Assembly (NCBI GenBank): GCA_023954635.1
Contig: JAGSHI010000002.1
Coordinates: 1-64,000 of the forward strand
DNA from: Bacteriovoracaceae bacterium
Lineage (GTDB): Bacteria; Bdellovibrionota; Bacteriovoracia; Bacteriovoracales; Bacteriovoracaceae
Reading direction: 5' to 3'
DNA length: 64,000 nt
In this document: positions 17,137 through 26,366 of the stretch, piece after piece
Layout: each line of letters opens with the position of its first letter
How positions within the stretch are numbered: the first letter of the stretch is position 1
Notes under the pieces: model-generated
The model's input: the letters and a program-made list of their open reading frames with translations, nothing else
The model's database searches: none
What the model was told of the DNA's origin: nothing
Translations under genes and position numbers: made by a program

Positions 17137-19317
17137 CTAATACGTATATTGATCGTGTCCACAGATATTTTGTAATCTAGCTTTGGCCCGATCTAGCACA
17201 TAAAAAGGTCCCATAAACTTAACTTTACCGGCCCTTTTACACTTATCTTTTTCTCGATGGGTATAACAATGTTGTTGCTCTTCGATGTCAGAAAACCATT
17301 TGTAATAAGATAAAAGTCTTCCATCCTCAACAGAAGTATCAATCTCTATTGGTGTATTTCTTGAACGTTGAAAGTCTCTTTTCGCTAATGTAATTTTCTT
17401 ATTCATTGCTATTTTAGCATCACTTAGACGTTTTGCATTTCTTTGCCCAAATTCAGCTTTGTATTTTACTTCACAAGCCTTTCGTATTTTTCTTCTATTT
17501 CTAGATCTTGCAAAGTTGTTAGAACCATTTCGGTGACTGTTAAACCTTTTATTCCAATCAGGGTGACTTGTTTTACAGTTATCAACCCAATTATCTTCAT
17601 GGTCCTCAAGACCATCTTCTAAAGTTTCGAAGAGCTCTTCTGCATTTTCTATACGTTGATCCATAAAGTCTTCAGCAGTATCTTCATCATTTATTCTCTC
17701 AATAGCATCTGCCATATCTTCAATTCGATCTTCATTGTGCTCTTCCCACTCTTCTCTAGCATTTAAAATATTAATTCGATAACTCTGAAGAGCGGCTTCC
17801 GCTTCTCCAAGTTTCCCCATAATTCCCTGGAGCTTATCACAAAACATTTTATCGTTATAAACTTCAAATTGCTGAAGGTTTAAAAACTTTTTTAAGTTCG
17901 AAGCATTCGTCATTAGTTTTTCGACTTCGTCTAATTTCTTAGCTACGATTTCTTCACAACGCATATCTGTGGTTGAATCAAAAATATCTTCAAGTAGAGT
18001 TTTTCTTTTTTTCAGTCTTCTATGAGAAATTGATAAATGAGAAATAAGACTCTCTCTTGAAAGTTTATGTTTATCCTCTGGTCTGATACTCTCCTGGATT
18101 TTTTGCATTAGCTCTTGAGACATTAGAAAATTATCTAATAGACTTTCAAGTTTTCTGACAGCTTGGTTCATTTTTTCCCAGCCCTTTCTTGCTTTCTTAA
18201 ACTTTTCCCATCTTTCAGCTTTATTTTTTGCATCCGTTATTAAATTCCAAATTGCTTTTGCTCCTGCGACAACTCCATCGATAACAAGGTTTGCTAAAGT
18301 CGCACCAAAGACAGCCCCCGCCGATGTTGCAGCGGCGAGAGTAAACATGTGTTTAGGATCTAGCATTTTTTCTGCAATATCATTTGTTCTTGCATATTGC
18401 CGATTAGTTTCAGCCCAGTTCTGATTAGCGTTTGCCATTTGAGTATTTGAGTTTGCCCAGTTTTGATTACTATTGTTCCAATTAGTATTCGCATTACCTA
18501 TTTGCGTATTAGTATTGTTCCAGTTTTGATTAGCATTACCTATTTGAGTATTGGTATTGTTCCAGTTGTTGTTAGCATTTCCTAGTTCGGTATTGGTATT
18601 GTTCCAGTTGTTGTTAGCATTTCCTAGTTGGGTATTTGTTTGAGTTAACTGATTGTTAATCTGTCCAAAGTTATTATTTAATTGGTCAACAGAAGTTGTT
18701 AAGTCAGAAAAATCGAGAGGGTTTCCTCCTGAACCTGTTCCGCTTCCTCCTCCAAAAGGCCAGCCACCGAACTGTGCTTGTGCTTCAGATATAGGAGAAA
18801 CAAAATTGAATATAGAAAAATGTCTTTTCTTATTTGCTGTTTCGGCCATACCTCGTTGAATAATCAAAGACTCTGGTCCGACGCTATCTTGATAACCTAA
18901 CCTGAACGAAGCTGTACTAATCGAAAGAGACTCCTTCAACTCAGTTATATAAAATCGAAAGTAACGATTACCTTTCTTCCAAGGCCCTTCAACGACCATC
19001 GTCTTACCGATTTTTTTAGTAGTCCATCTTTCATCTTCACCGTATGCACTTTTTAAACTTAAAAATGTTTCAGCAGTTAATTTATCAGTTTTTTTCTTTT
19101 TAACTTGAAAGAAGGTAACAGTACCAATAGAAAAAACTTTTCCACCCACCATTGCATATCGACGAAAAACTTTTGATCGAGCAATCGTTTTACCTTTTTC
19201 TTTTTTTACTTTGACTGGAGTTGCCGTCCAACGCTTCAAAAAATATGAAGGGACTTCATAAGCAAATGAGGATGAACTGAAAACTATCCAGAGAAACAAA
19301 CAACCGACAAATTTCAT
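17137..19317 (-). CDS. Exported Asn-rich tandem-repeat protein with long helical domain
   Basis: 726 residues. Signal peptide 1-19 (cleavage after FAY region). Residues 20-165 form a beta-rich domain, then a Gly-rich linker (183-199). Five tandem copies of a 14-residue unit follow (residues 231-310; consensus LGNANNNWNNTNTQ), two heptads per repeat. Next come a hydrophobic Gly/Ala helix (324-356) that could insert in a membrane, and about 350 residues of charged helices with a few Cys. No family recognised. It lies 117 bases after the DUF4105 gene on the same strand. The layout suggests a surface or periplasmic fibre with a membrane segment. Confidence 0.75.
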   Translation of the reverse strand: MKFVGCLFLWIVFSSSSFAYEVPSYFLKRWTATPVKVKKEKGKTIARSKVFRRYAMVGGKVFSIGTVTFFQVKKKKTDKLTAETFLSLKSAYGEDERWTTKKIGKTMVVEGPWKKGNRYFRFYITELKESLSISTASFRLGYQDSVGPESLIIQRGMAETANKKRHFSIFNFVSPISEAQAQFGGWPFGGGSGTGSGGNPLDFSDLTTSVDQLNNNFGQINNQLTQTNTQLGNANNNWNNTNTELGNANNNWNNTNTQIGNANQNWNNTNTQIGNANTNWNNSNQNWANSNTQMANANQNWAETNRQYARTNDIAEKMLDPKHMFTLAAATSAGAVFGATLANLVIDGVVAGAKAIWNLITDAKNKAERWEKFKKARKGWEKMNQAVRKLESLLDNFLMSQELMQKIQESIRPEDKHKLSRESLISHLSISHRRLKKRKTLLEDIFDSTTDMRCEEIVAKKLDEVEKLMTNASNLKKFLNLQQFEVYNDKMFCDKLQGIMGKLGEAEAALQSYRINILNAREEWEEHNEDRIEDMADAIERINDEDTAEDFMDQRIENAEELFETLEDGLEDHEDNWVDNCKTSHPDWNKRFNSHRNGSNNFARSRNRRKIRKACEVKYKAEFGQRNAKRLSDAKIAMNKKITLAKRDFQRSRNTPIEIDTSVEDGRLLSYYKWFSDIEEQQHCYTHREKDKCKRAGKVKFMGPFYVLDRAKARLQNICGHDQYTY
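18388..18636 (-). repeat. In-frame tandem repeat, period 42 bases (14 codons)
   Basis: The unit encodes Leu/Ile-Gly-Asn-Ala-Asn-x-Asn-Trp-Asn-Asn-Thr/Ser-Asn-Thr-Gln. Two adjacent copies are nearly identical at DNA level; outer copies have diverged, and one carries an additional seven-residue half-unit. Copy number may vary between strains by slippage. Confidence 0.85.
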
Positions 19318-19434
19318 AAACTACTCTTCTTCATAGATTAACACACACTAATATTATAGAGGGCTAAGGCTTTCTAAGCGTACTTGGAAAATTGTACCGG
19401 AGACTTAAGTGTTCAATAATATTAAGGAATTTTG

Positions 19435-21276
19435 CTAGTAATAAAAATACATTCCCAGTTTATGAACGATAACTTCCCTACCATCTTTGGTTTTACTTAG
19501 ATTAGAATTAATTTTGATATCACCGAGTCTTTCAAGACCAATTGTCATTCCAGCTGTTGAGCCTAAAATCCATTGACTAGATTTATTCGCCAGGTCTGAT
19601 TTGATGTTTCCTTCCAAATAAAATTTTAATTTTTTATTAGCAGCATGACCTATTCGAGAAGTCGCAATCCACCCTGCACTATGACCATCAGGTAAGTCTT
19701 TTGCAACTTGTGTAAACCCTCCCGCTAAAACACTAAAAAGGGATTTGTTTTTATTCATAAATGAAATTCCAATCTTCCCTTCAAGATTTATCGCCATACA
19801 ATAATCACATCGATAATCTGAGACTCTTTTGATATTTGAATTTACTTCCCAGGAAGCTCCGGGATCAATAGTGTTGAGAGGGGTATGAGAAGTAACTGAT
19901 ATGAATTCTATTTTCTTCATCGTGATTCTTTCATCACCAGCTTCAACTTCAAGTCCAAAAGCCTCCACTCGACTAAAGGGTTCGTAACCCATGTCGGTAT
20001 CAGTCCAGTCTTTAAAAATTTGATAATTTGAAAACTCAAAAAAGAGATCTTCTTTATCGTGTGCCATCCCTAAACTTAGTAAACTCGATTGATGCCCTGT
20101 CTCCGGTCTATTTTGAGAAGATACTAATACCAAAGGAGAGCTTTCTTTTCTTCTCGCCCTTCTCTTTAAAAGTTTCCTATAGAGCTTTTTAGATTGCTTA
20201 GTAAGTCTTCCTTTTGCCTTCATTTTTTTATAATTAAAATAATCCAATGCTGTATCGAGTGAAGTAATCCTTTCATTTTTAACTTTTTTATTTTTAATTA
20301 GATTCTCGAAATCTTTTTTCTCTTTCTCATTTAAATATTTGATTCTTTGTTCTAATACCTTCTTTACTCCTGGCCGGAATTTCACAGACCGAAGAGGAAT
20401 TTCTCGTGTAACACGTTTAACGACATCATGAGGCATTACAAACCATTTATGATCTTCTACAAGGTTCCAAGTTGGATTTCCGACATTTAAAAGAGCAGCA
20501 AGAGTATATGAACAATTTTCATCTAGGAACCAGTAATCAAACCAAGCATTATAATATAACTCCCAAAGGTGAGCTAATATCAAATCGATCTCTGATTTTT
20601 CAAGCTTAAGTTCATATTCCCACAAGTCACGGCTTTCTATTTGTGCATATTCATTAACTTTTTGATAGTAGGGACTAAGACTAAACCCTGCTCGGTATTG
20701 ACCAAACAATCCCTTCATTGCGTACAACACAGGATTATCAGATCCGTCTACCATGGCCCCAAAACTTGCTCCATAATCTAAAAGGTCATTCTCTCTTTTC
20801 CCTTTTTTGAACCTAATAAAAGTATGGCCAAACATTGATGCTGGATTATTTGGGTATGAGCTTGCAAAGATTAAAGCTATTCCCTTGGGATCAACTCCCT
20901 TTTTCCAGTTCTCAAAATCCTTACAATAAATATTTTGAAATTTTAGCTTCAATGTTTTTTCTAAAAACATTCGTCTTGCAGGAAAACGGCAGAGTGGATG
21001 TTTATTAACATCTCCTTTTATTTTTTTTCTAAATTTAATAAGTGTAGATTTAAGTTCTTTATCTGGATCGATTTTTCCCTTTTTGTTTAGAAAAAATCGA
21101 GGACTATCTATCCTAGACTCTGAAAGATCTTCCTTCTTTTCCATATGAAGTAGAAGTTTCCACTGCCTAGTTCTTGAAATGGTTTGTACAGGATCAAAAT
21201 TATCGGCAGCAAGACTTACTGCCGATATCAATAAAGTAAGAAGAAGTGATTGTTTTATGATCAAACAGTTCCACAT
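19435..21276 (-). CDS. DUF4105 (Lnb N-terminal-like) exported protein with C-terminal barrel-like half
   Basis: 613 residues with a hydrophobic leader (about 7-24). Residues 130-260 match the DUF4105 type domain: SSYPNNPASMFGHTFIRF with His151, the GLFGQYRAGFSLSPYY segment, and FLDENCSY with Cys255. The conserved His and Cys suggest a papain-like thiol hydrolase; that is inference. From about 385 onward the sequence alternates like an outer membrane barrel and ends in MYFYY. The start overlaps the DUF3015 gene by 16 bases. A second DUF3015-DUF4105 pair lies at the right end of the window, so this is a duplicated two-gene module. Confidence 0.8.
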   Translation of the reverse strand: MWNCLIIKQSLLLTLLISAVSLAADNFDPVQTISRTRQWKLLLHMEKKEDLSESRIDSPRFFLNKKGKIDPDKELKSTLIKFRKKIKGDVNKHPLCRFPARRMFLEKTLKLKFQNIYCKDFENWKKGVDPKGIALIFASSYPNNPASMFGHTFIRFKKGKRENDLLDYGASFGAMVDGSDNPVLYAMKGLFGQYRAGFSLSPYYQKVNEYAQIESRDLWEYELKLEKSEIDLILAHLWELYYNAWFDYWFLDENCSYTLAALLNVGNPTWNLVEDHKWFVMPHDVVKRVTREIPLRSVKFRPGVKKVLEQRIKYLNEKEKKDFENLIKNKKVKNERITSLDTALDYFNYKKMKAKGRLTKQSKKLYRKLLKRRARRKESSPLVLVSSQNRPETGHQSSLLSLGMAHDKEDLFFEFSNYQIFKDWTDTDMGYEPFSRVEAFGLEVEAGDERITMKKIEFISVTSHTPLNTIDPGASWEVNSNIKRVSDYRCDYCMAINLEGKIGISFMNKNKSLFSVLAGGFTQVAKDLPDGHSAGWIATSRIGHAANKKLKFYLEGNIKSDLANKSSQWILGSTAGMTIGLERLGDIKINSNLSKTKDGREVIVHKLGMYFYY

Positions 21277-21713
21277 TCACCATGGATAATGATTTTATCC
21301 AATACTTCTACAGCATTTTCATTATCACCTTTGTAAATTTTATCAAAACTACCTTGCAGCGAAGGAGCAAACTTATCCATTTTGCATCCTAAGATTTCGT
21401 TAAAAGCACTTAAGTACTCTCCACTTCCTCTTGAGATATCAAGCATTAATTGATGATGGTTTGCTTCAGCAAAATGAATGGCCTCTTTTTCTGTTTTCAC
21501 AATACTGTGTTGAGAACAGTTTGAAGTTCCAAATGTCATTCCCAGAGTATTTAGCAACATTGCGTTGGTTGTCGCTCTCAGTGAAGAAGAAACCAAAGAG
21601 TTCTTTTTCAGTATGTACCAACCAGCTCCACAACCAGAACTACTGTCCTTAGCAAAAGATTGAGCTGACATAGATAAAATAGTCAAAAGCATAAGTATTT
21701 TTATAATTTTCAT
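21261..21713 (-). CDS. DUF3015 family small exported protein
   Basis: 150 residues with signal peptide MKIIKILMLLTILSMSAQSFA, then GCGAGWYILKK, LRATTNAM, GMTFGTSNC and DISRGSGEYLSAF. The pattern GCGxG...ATTN...GMTxGTSNC...ISRGxG is shared with the gene at 62729. Cysteines likely form disulfides in the periplasm. Function of the family is unknown. It overlaps DUF4105 translationally, so the two proteins probably act together, perhaps as substrate or chaperone and processing partner. Divergent from the 21813 gene across about 100 bases. Confidence 0.85.
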   Translation of the reverse strand: MKIIKILMLLTILSMSAQSFAKDSSSGCGAGWYILKKNSLVSSSLRATTNAMLLNTLGMTFGTSNCSQHSIVKTEKEAIHFAEANHHQLMLDISRGSGEYLSAFNEILGCKMDKFAPSLQGSFDKIYKGDNENAVEVLDKIIIHGECGTV

Positions 21714-21812
21714 TTTTCCTCCAATGTTTAACTATTATCTTTCTCCTTATTAAGGTGAGTCAAGGTACATAATTTTTTGTCATACTATAAAAAACAGACC
21801 AAAATAGTAGAT

Positions 21813-22805
21813 ATGATAAAGATATTAATCTGCCTCATAATCACTCTCTCTCCTTTGGCCATGTCTAAAGAATTTTACAATGTAGTAGAGTCTGACACCG
21901 AACGCGACAAGAAGAAGTATTCATACTCAATTAACGAGGCTCACGATGTCCTATCAAATAGCATAGTCCTTATTGGTTCTAAAATAGACAGTTTCTTTGG
22001 TCAGAATAGAGGTGACGACCTTGCCAATGGAAGCCGAATCAGGATGTGGACCGAGACGACAAAAGTTGAAGGTGAAAAACTAAATACCGAAGCAAACATT
22101 AGATTCAAAATTCATCTCCCTTATACTCAAAAAAGATTTAAGATTGTTTTTGAAAAAAAAGCTGACGATCCTGCTCAAGATAATCCTGAAAATACTCCCC
22201 ATGATGATTCTGGAAATACAGGAGATAATAAATCAGGTAAAATATCGTCCAAAGGAAAAACGACTGCGGCTCTACAGTACATAGTTGACTCAACTAGGAA
22301 TTGGAATTTCTTTGCTACTACTGGTATTCGAGTTGATATTCCCCCTGAACCATTTGCAAGAGCAAGAGTAAGACGAAACTGGAAACTTCCTTACGACGTA
22401 GAGATGATTGCAGAACAAAGTGTTTTTTGGTTCCTTGAAGATGGATTCGGGGAAACAAGCTCCCTGGATTTTGACTACAAGGTCTCACCCAATAAATTAT
22501 TTCGTTTTTCAAATAATGCTACCTGGAGAGATGAAACTGATACCTTCACTATAATTCATGGACCTTCATTTTTTCATACTTTTAGCCCCAGAAGAGGTAT
22601 TTCGTATCATGCGAAAGCAGTAGGATCGAGTCGTCCAAAGTCCATGATCACAAATTATGACCTCACTATTACCTATAGACAGTTGCTTCATAAGACTTGG
22701 TTTTTTTATGAGCTAAGCCCAAAAGGTACATTTCCAAGAGATGAACAATGGAAATTTACCCCTTCCATTTCACTAAAATTTGAAGTAGTTATTGGTAGAA
22801 ATTAA
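21813..22805 (+). CDS. Exported protein, probable outer membrane barrel
   Basis: About 330 residues. I prefer the ATG at 21813 since it opens directly into a signal peptide (MIKILICLIITLSPLAMS); a TTG at 21777 would add twelve polar residues. The mature chain has an acidic/Asn/Gly-rich spacer near residues 120-150. Otherwise it shows alternating aromatic strands (RWRN-, WFFYEL-, FSNNATW-like), ending in SLKFEVVIGRN. No named family recognised. The next gene starts 16 bases after its stop, so it may be co-transcribed with the rRNA/tRNA methylase. Confidence 0.6.
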   Translation: MIKILICLIITLSPLAMSKEFYNVVESDTERDKKKYSYSINEAHDVLSNSIVLIGSKIDSFFGQNRGDDLANGSRIRMWTETTKVEGEKLNTEANIRFKIHLPYTQKRFKIVFEKKADDPAQDNPENTPHDDSGNTGDNKSGKISSKGKTTAALQYIVDSTRNWNFFATTGIRVDIPPEPFARARVRRNWKLPYDVEMIAEQSVFWFLEDGFGETSSLDFDYKVSPNKLFRFSNNATWRDETDTFTIIHGPSFFHTFSPRRGISYHAKAVGSSRPKSMITNYDLTITYRQLLHKTWFFYELSPKGTFPRDEQWKFTPSISLKFEVVIGRN

Positions 22806-22821
22806 AGGACAATTTTAGCTC

Positions 22822-23535
22822 ATGAATCATAAAAACTTCTTTCCATTTTCAGAAAAAATCATCATGAATGATGGGCTTGAGTACTCTGTTCAAGACATAT
22901 TTGACACTTTTACTGAGCAGATGCAAGAGAAGAGAAAAGAGAGAATTGAAAGTGTGATGGCAGATAAAACTTGTGACATCACTCTCGTTCTTGAGCGATT
23001 ATATGACACAGGAAATATCAATGCTGTTGTTAGATCTGCCGAGAATTTTGGCATCTTACCGTTAAATATCATCGAGAGTAAAAAGACAAAACTTTCAAAG
23101 AGAACTACTCAAGGCGCCCACAAATGGGTCCACATGAAAAACTGGCAAGAACCAGAACCTTGTATTCAAGAATTAAAGGATAAAGGTTATCGAATTGCCA
23201 CGACCCACTTAAGTTCGGATGCACTACGAATTGAAGAAGTAGACTTCTCAATTCCAACTGCGATCGTACTCGGGAATGAGCTTGAGGGTGTCAGTGACTA
23301 TATGCTTGAGCAGTCCGATATAAATATTATTATTCCAACTGTAGGTTTTACTGAATCATTCAATATCAGTGTCGCTGCAGCCATTATCTGTTATCAAATT
23401 TTTCAGGACAGGACTAAACGACTTGGAAAGATGGGAAATCTGACTGAAAGTGAAATAACAAGGCTCCGGGCCGAATTCTATGCCCGAGCGGTCAAGAATG
23501 GTCCAAAAATACTTAAAAATAAGTATGATACCTAA
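22822..23535 (+). CDS. SpoU/TrmH family RNA 2'-O-methyltransferase
   Basis: 237 residues with the three SPOUT motifs in order: NINAVVRSAENFG (motif 1, with the conserved Asn and Arg), AIVLGNELEGVS (motif 2, SAM-binding knot) and IPTVGFTESFNISVAAA (motif 3). Length and the lack of a long N-terminal substrate domain fit TrmH-type tRNA Gm18 methylases. The C-terminal extension after the knot (TESEITRLRAEFYARA) also resembles TrmH. SAM-dependent methylation of tRNA ribose is the likely role; the exact target base is not decidable from sequence. Confidence 0.85.
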   Translation: MNHKNFFPFSEKIIMNDGLEYSVQDIFDTFTEQMQEKRKERIESVMADKTCDITLVLERLYDTGNINAVVRSAENFGILPLNIIESKKTKLSKRTTQGAHKWVHMKNWQEPEPCIQELKDKGYRIATTHLSSDALRIEEVDFSIPTAIVLGNELEGVSDYMLEQSDINIIIPTVGFTESFNISVAAAIICYQIFQDRTKRLGKMGNLTESEITRLRAEFYARAVKNGPKILKNKYDT

Positions 23536-23619
23536 TCTTTACCCTCTGCAATTTGATTTAGATTTGCTATATCATGGGTGTTAACCCTAATTTAGGGTTT
23601 TGCATCATTAGGAGGATAT

Positions 23620-24591
23620 GTGCCGATATTGAAGGATTCAAGTTATAACGCGCCAAGATTTTTTCAAAATGGACATGTTCAAACTATCTACCCTTATTTT
23701 TTTAGAAGTGTCGGTGAAATAGAATACAAAAGAGAAAGATTAGAACTCCCTGATGGTGATTTTCTAGATATGGACTTCTCTTCAGTGGGTTCAAAAAAAC
23801 TAGTCATCCTCTCCCACGGACTAGAAGGTGATACCAACTCACAATACGTTAAAGGTATGGCCAGAAAATTAAATCAATATGACTACGATGTAATGGCCTG
23901 GAATATGAGAGGCTGTAGCAAGGAAATTAATCGATTAAAGATGTTTTATCATGCTGGAGCAACTTACGACCTTGCTTCCGTAGTCGATCATGTAGTTTCA
24001 ACAGGAAAATATGAAAGTATTTCTCTCATTGGTTTTAGTTTAGGAGCAAACCTTACGGGAAAATACCTTGGAGAGAATGGAAAGAATCTTCATTCTTCAA
24101 TTGATAAGGCCATCTTGTTTTCAGTTCCTGCCGATCTCTCTTGCTCTAATAGACAACTCCACAAAACTCTGAATATGGGCTACATGGATATGTTTTTAAA
24201 AACGATGAAGCAAAAAATCATTTTGAAAAACCAAATCAACCCTATAGACCATATCGTTGATGTAAAAAATGTTCATAGAGTTAAAACTCTCGAAGAATTT
24301 ACCAATAATTACACTGCTCCCCTTCACGGATTTAGAGATTCAAATGATTATTATTCTCAATGTAGTTCGAAGCAATTCTTATCTCAAATTGAGGTTCCTA
24401 CTCTGATTATAAATGCGAAGAACGATCCTATTATTGGAAAGAATTGTTACCCAATCAAAGAGTGTTCTAAAAATAAAAATCTATTTCTTGAAATCCCTGA
24501 TAGTGGAGGACATGTCGGATTTGTTAATTTTGATGGTGATCACTATTGGTCTGAGATGAGAGCAAGAAAATTTCTTCAAGAATGTGCATAA
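23620..24591 (+). CDS. YheT-like alpha/beta hydrolase
   Basis: 323 residues starting with GTG. AGGAGG lies four bases upstream, and the overlapping ATG two bases earlier runs into a stop after four codons. The YheT/EMB8 pattern is clear: FFQNGHVQTIYP, LSHGLEGD (oxyanion region), GFSLGAN with the nucleophilic Ser, and late NAKNDPII and GGHVGF supplying Asp and His. These enzymes hydrolyse esters of unknown natural substrates. It stands alone between a weak AACCCT/AGGGTT inverted repeat upstream and a strong terminator downstream. Confidence 0.87.
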   Translation: MPILKDSSYNAPRFFQNGHVQTIYPYFFRSVGEIEYKRERLELPDGDFLDMDFSSVGSKKLVILSHGLEGDTNSQYVKGMARKLNQYDYDVMAWNMRGCSKEINRLKMFYHAGATYDLASVVDHVVSTGKYESISLIGFSLGANLTGKYLGENGKNLHSSIDKAILFSVPADLSCSNRQLHKTLNMGYMDMFLKTMKQKIILKNQINPIDHIVDVKNVHRVKTLEEFTNNYTAPLHGFRDSNDYYSQCSSKQFLSQIEVPTLIINAKNDPIIGKNCYPIKECSKNKNLFLEIPDSGGHVGFVNFDGDHYWSEMRARKFLQECA

Positions 24592-24595
24592 AAAA

Positions 24596-24615
24596 GGGAG
24601 TGGAACTCCACTCCC
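24596..24615. terminator. Bidirectional intrinsic terminator
   Basis: GGGAGTGGA pairs perfectly with TCCACTCCC around two bases. On the minus strand a run of T follows the stem, serving the protease gene ending at 24624. On the plus strand an AT-rich ATTTTATTTT tract follows, serving the YheT-like gene. Confidence 0.85.
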
Positions 24616-24623
24616 TAGTCATT

Positions 24624-26141
24624 TTATTTTAACTTCACTTTATAACTTCCTTTCGCTGATTTATAACCTTTTACAACAACATAATAAGTCCCTTTAGGTA
24701 AGTATTTAGTCATTTTCTCAAAGCTCTTTACACTTGTTGACTTATCTAAAACATCTTCCGATTCATTTATGAGAAAAAGATCCAAGTCTCCTACGGAATG
24801 ATCAAAGCTTAAGCTAACATCAACTGTTTTTCCATGAGTTAACTTGAATTCATAATAATCAAGATCACCAGCAGTATCTATTTTTTTATCTAACTCAGTT
24901 GGAAGTGAAACTGAAGTAGCTGTCGCAACACTATCATTGGGTTCATTTCCAACAGCTTGCCCATTAACAGAGATCTGTATTTTATATTTTGCTTTTGCTC
25001 CTTTATAGCCAAACACTTTCACATAAAAAGTCCCTTTAGGGGCATCATACTCTATAGATTCCTGACTTGAAGTTGACTCACTTTTAGCAATTGTCTTTCT
25101 TGACCCATTAATGAGTTTCAAATCGAGGTCACCTTCTGAATGTGAGAAGGTCACTTTTACTTTTATCTTGCCTGCAGAAGTCGTTTTAAATTTAAAGTAA
25201 TCATTATCTGATGATGATCCAACTTTTAAGTTAGCTTCAAATGGAAGTCCTACATATGCACTCGAACTTAATGAGTTGTTTGGCTCATAGTCTTGAGCTG
25301 ATTGATCATCGTCTCCATCATCACTTCCATCATCAGAACTCCCCCCCAAATCGACTTGAGGAAAATGAGTAAGAATATAGGGAACAATTTTAGACATCGG
25401 AACAGCAAAGTTCTCATAACCTCTACCTCTTCCATTGTTACCTGCTCCTGCATGATGGATAGCAACTACCTCATGATTTGACTTACTAAAAACAGGAGAT
25501 CCACTAGAGCCACCTAAGGTATCGGCATTGTGAGAATATTCAGCCGCAACTTTCGTTATATTTCCTTCTGAGTATTTTTTAGTCCAGTCACAATCTGAAC
25601 TTGTATAATAATCACAGTTTTGTTGAACAATATAGATCGATGTATTTTTACTCTTTGCATCTGAGTCTAATTTAACAAACCCAAATTTTCTCCCTGGCTT
25701 ACCGGCACATTTTAAAAGAGCAAAATCTAACTCTCTATTATTGCCGATAAAGGTAGAGCAATTATATTTTGCTTGATTAGCAGTGCTTACCCCTTTTTCG
25801 TGTTTGAATTTTACTGTGACCCCACTTGCATAACGACTGCTTGGGATACAGTGATGATTTGTCATAAAGACATCTTCAGAAATAAGAAACCCAGTACAAC
25901 GACTTCCCATAACAGGTAGATCGACATCTCCGACGGCCTTTCCATTTATTCGAATTTGGTTTGATGATGATAAACCTGTAATTTCTTTCCAATCAAGATC
26001 ACCAATAATAATCTGGCTTTGAAAAACACTACTATAATCAGATGGTAGGTTCTGTTTTCCGCAGGCCCCCAAAAGCACCATAGTTGAAATTAAAATAATA
26101 GATTTAAAAAACTTACTCTCTCTCCCTCTCGCTCTCATCAT
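24624..26141 (-). CDS. Lipoprotein trypsin-like serine protease with two PPC domains
   Basis: 505 residues. The leader ends in lipobox LLGAC (Cys27). The chymotrypsin-fold protease (about 60-260) has TNHHC (His97), LDFALL (Asp139) and LGGSSGSPV (Ser213), similar to V8/Glu-specific-type enzymes. After an Asp/Ser linker come two pre-peptidase C-terminal domains (about 280-390 and 395-505), each opening with an EPN-D/N motif and ending in GTYYVKV-like strands. PPC domains usually fold on secreted proteases and bind surfaces. AAGGAG precedes the ATG by five bases. Likely surface-anchored digestion of foreign protein. Confidence 0.88.
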   Translation of the reverse strand: MMRARGRESKFFKSIILISTMVLLGACGKQNLPSDYSSVFQSQIIIGDLDWKEITGLSSSNQIRINGKAVGDVDLPVMGSRCTGFLISEDVFMTNHHCIPSSRYASGVTVKFKHEKGVSTANQAKYNCSTFIGNNRELDFALLKCAGKPGRKFGFVKLDSDAKSKNTSIYIVQQNCDYYTSSDCDWTKKYSEGNITKVAAEYSHNADTLGGSSGSPVFSKSNHEVVAIHHAGAGNNGRGRGYENFAVPMSKIVPYILTHFPQVDLGGSSDDGSDDGDDDQSAQDYEPNNSLSSSAYVGLPFEANLKVGSSSDNDYFKFKTTSAGKIKVKVTFSHSEGDLDLKLINGSRKTIAKSESTSSQESIEYDAPKGTFYVKVFGYKGAKAKYKIQISVNGQAVGNEPNDSVATATSVSLPTELDKKIDTAGDLDYYEFKLTHGKTVDVSLSFDHSVGDLDLFLINESEDVLDKSTSVKSFEKMTKYLPKGTYYVVVKGYKSAKGSYKVKLK

Positions 26142-26366
26142 GAGATCTCCTTCCTTGTAGTTTGTGCCATATACCCAATCCCGGGTTTATTAAGAAGGCC
26201 CAAGCATTAAATCATGGTTAGGGATGTATTTAGTTAAAAAAAGTTCAACTTTTTCTATCAGACTAGAAAGTTCTTCAAACCGACAGGATTCCTTTATTCA
26301 TGGGCACTTAGGCCATTTTTGGTTTTTTAGCCACTTTGACACTGGTTTCATTTTGGCTACACAAAA

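Noticed and set aside
18388-18636. Regular repeats resembling a CRISPR array
   Set aside because: Repeats are 42 bases, directly adjacent without spacers, in frame and part of an Asn-rich coding region.
26234-26251. A-run/GTTCAAC/T-run as oxyR terminator
   Set aside because: The palindrome has almost no loop and lies more than 100 bases beyond the gene end; too weak to call.
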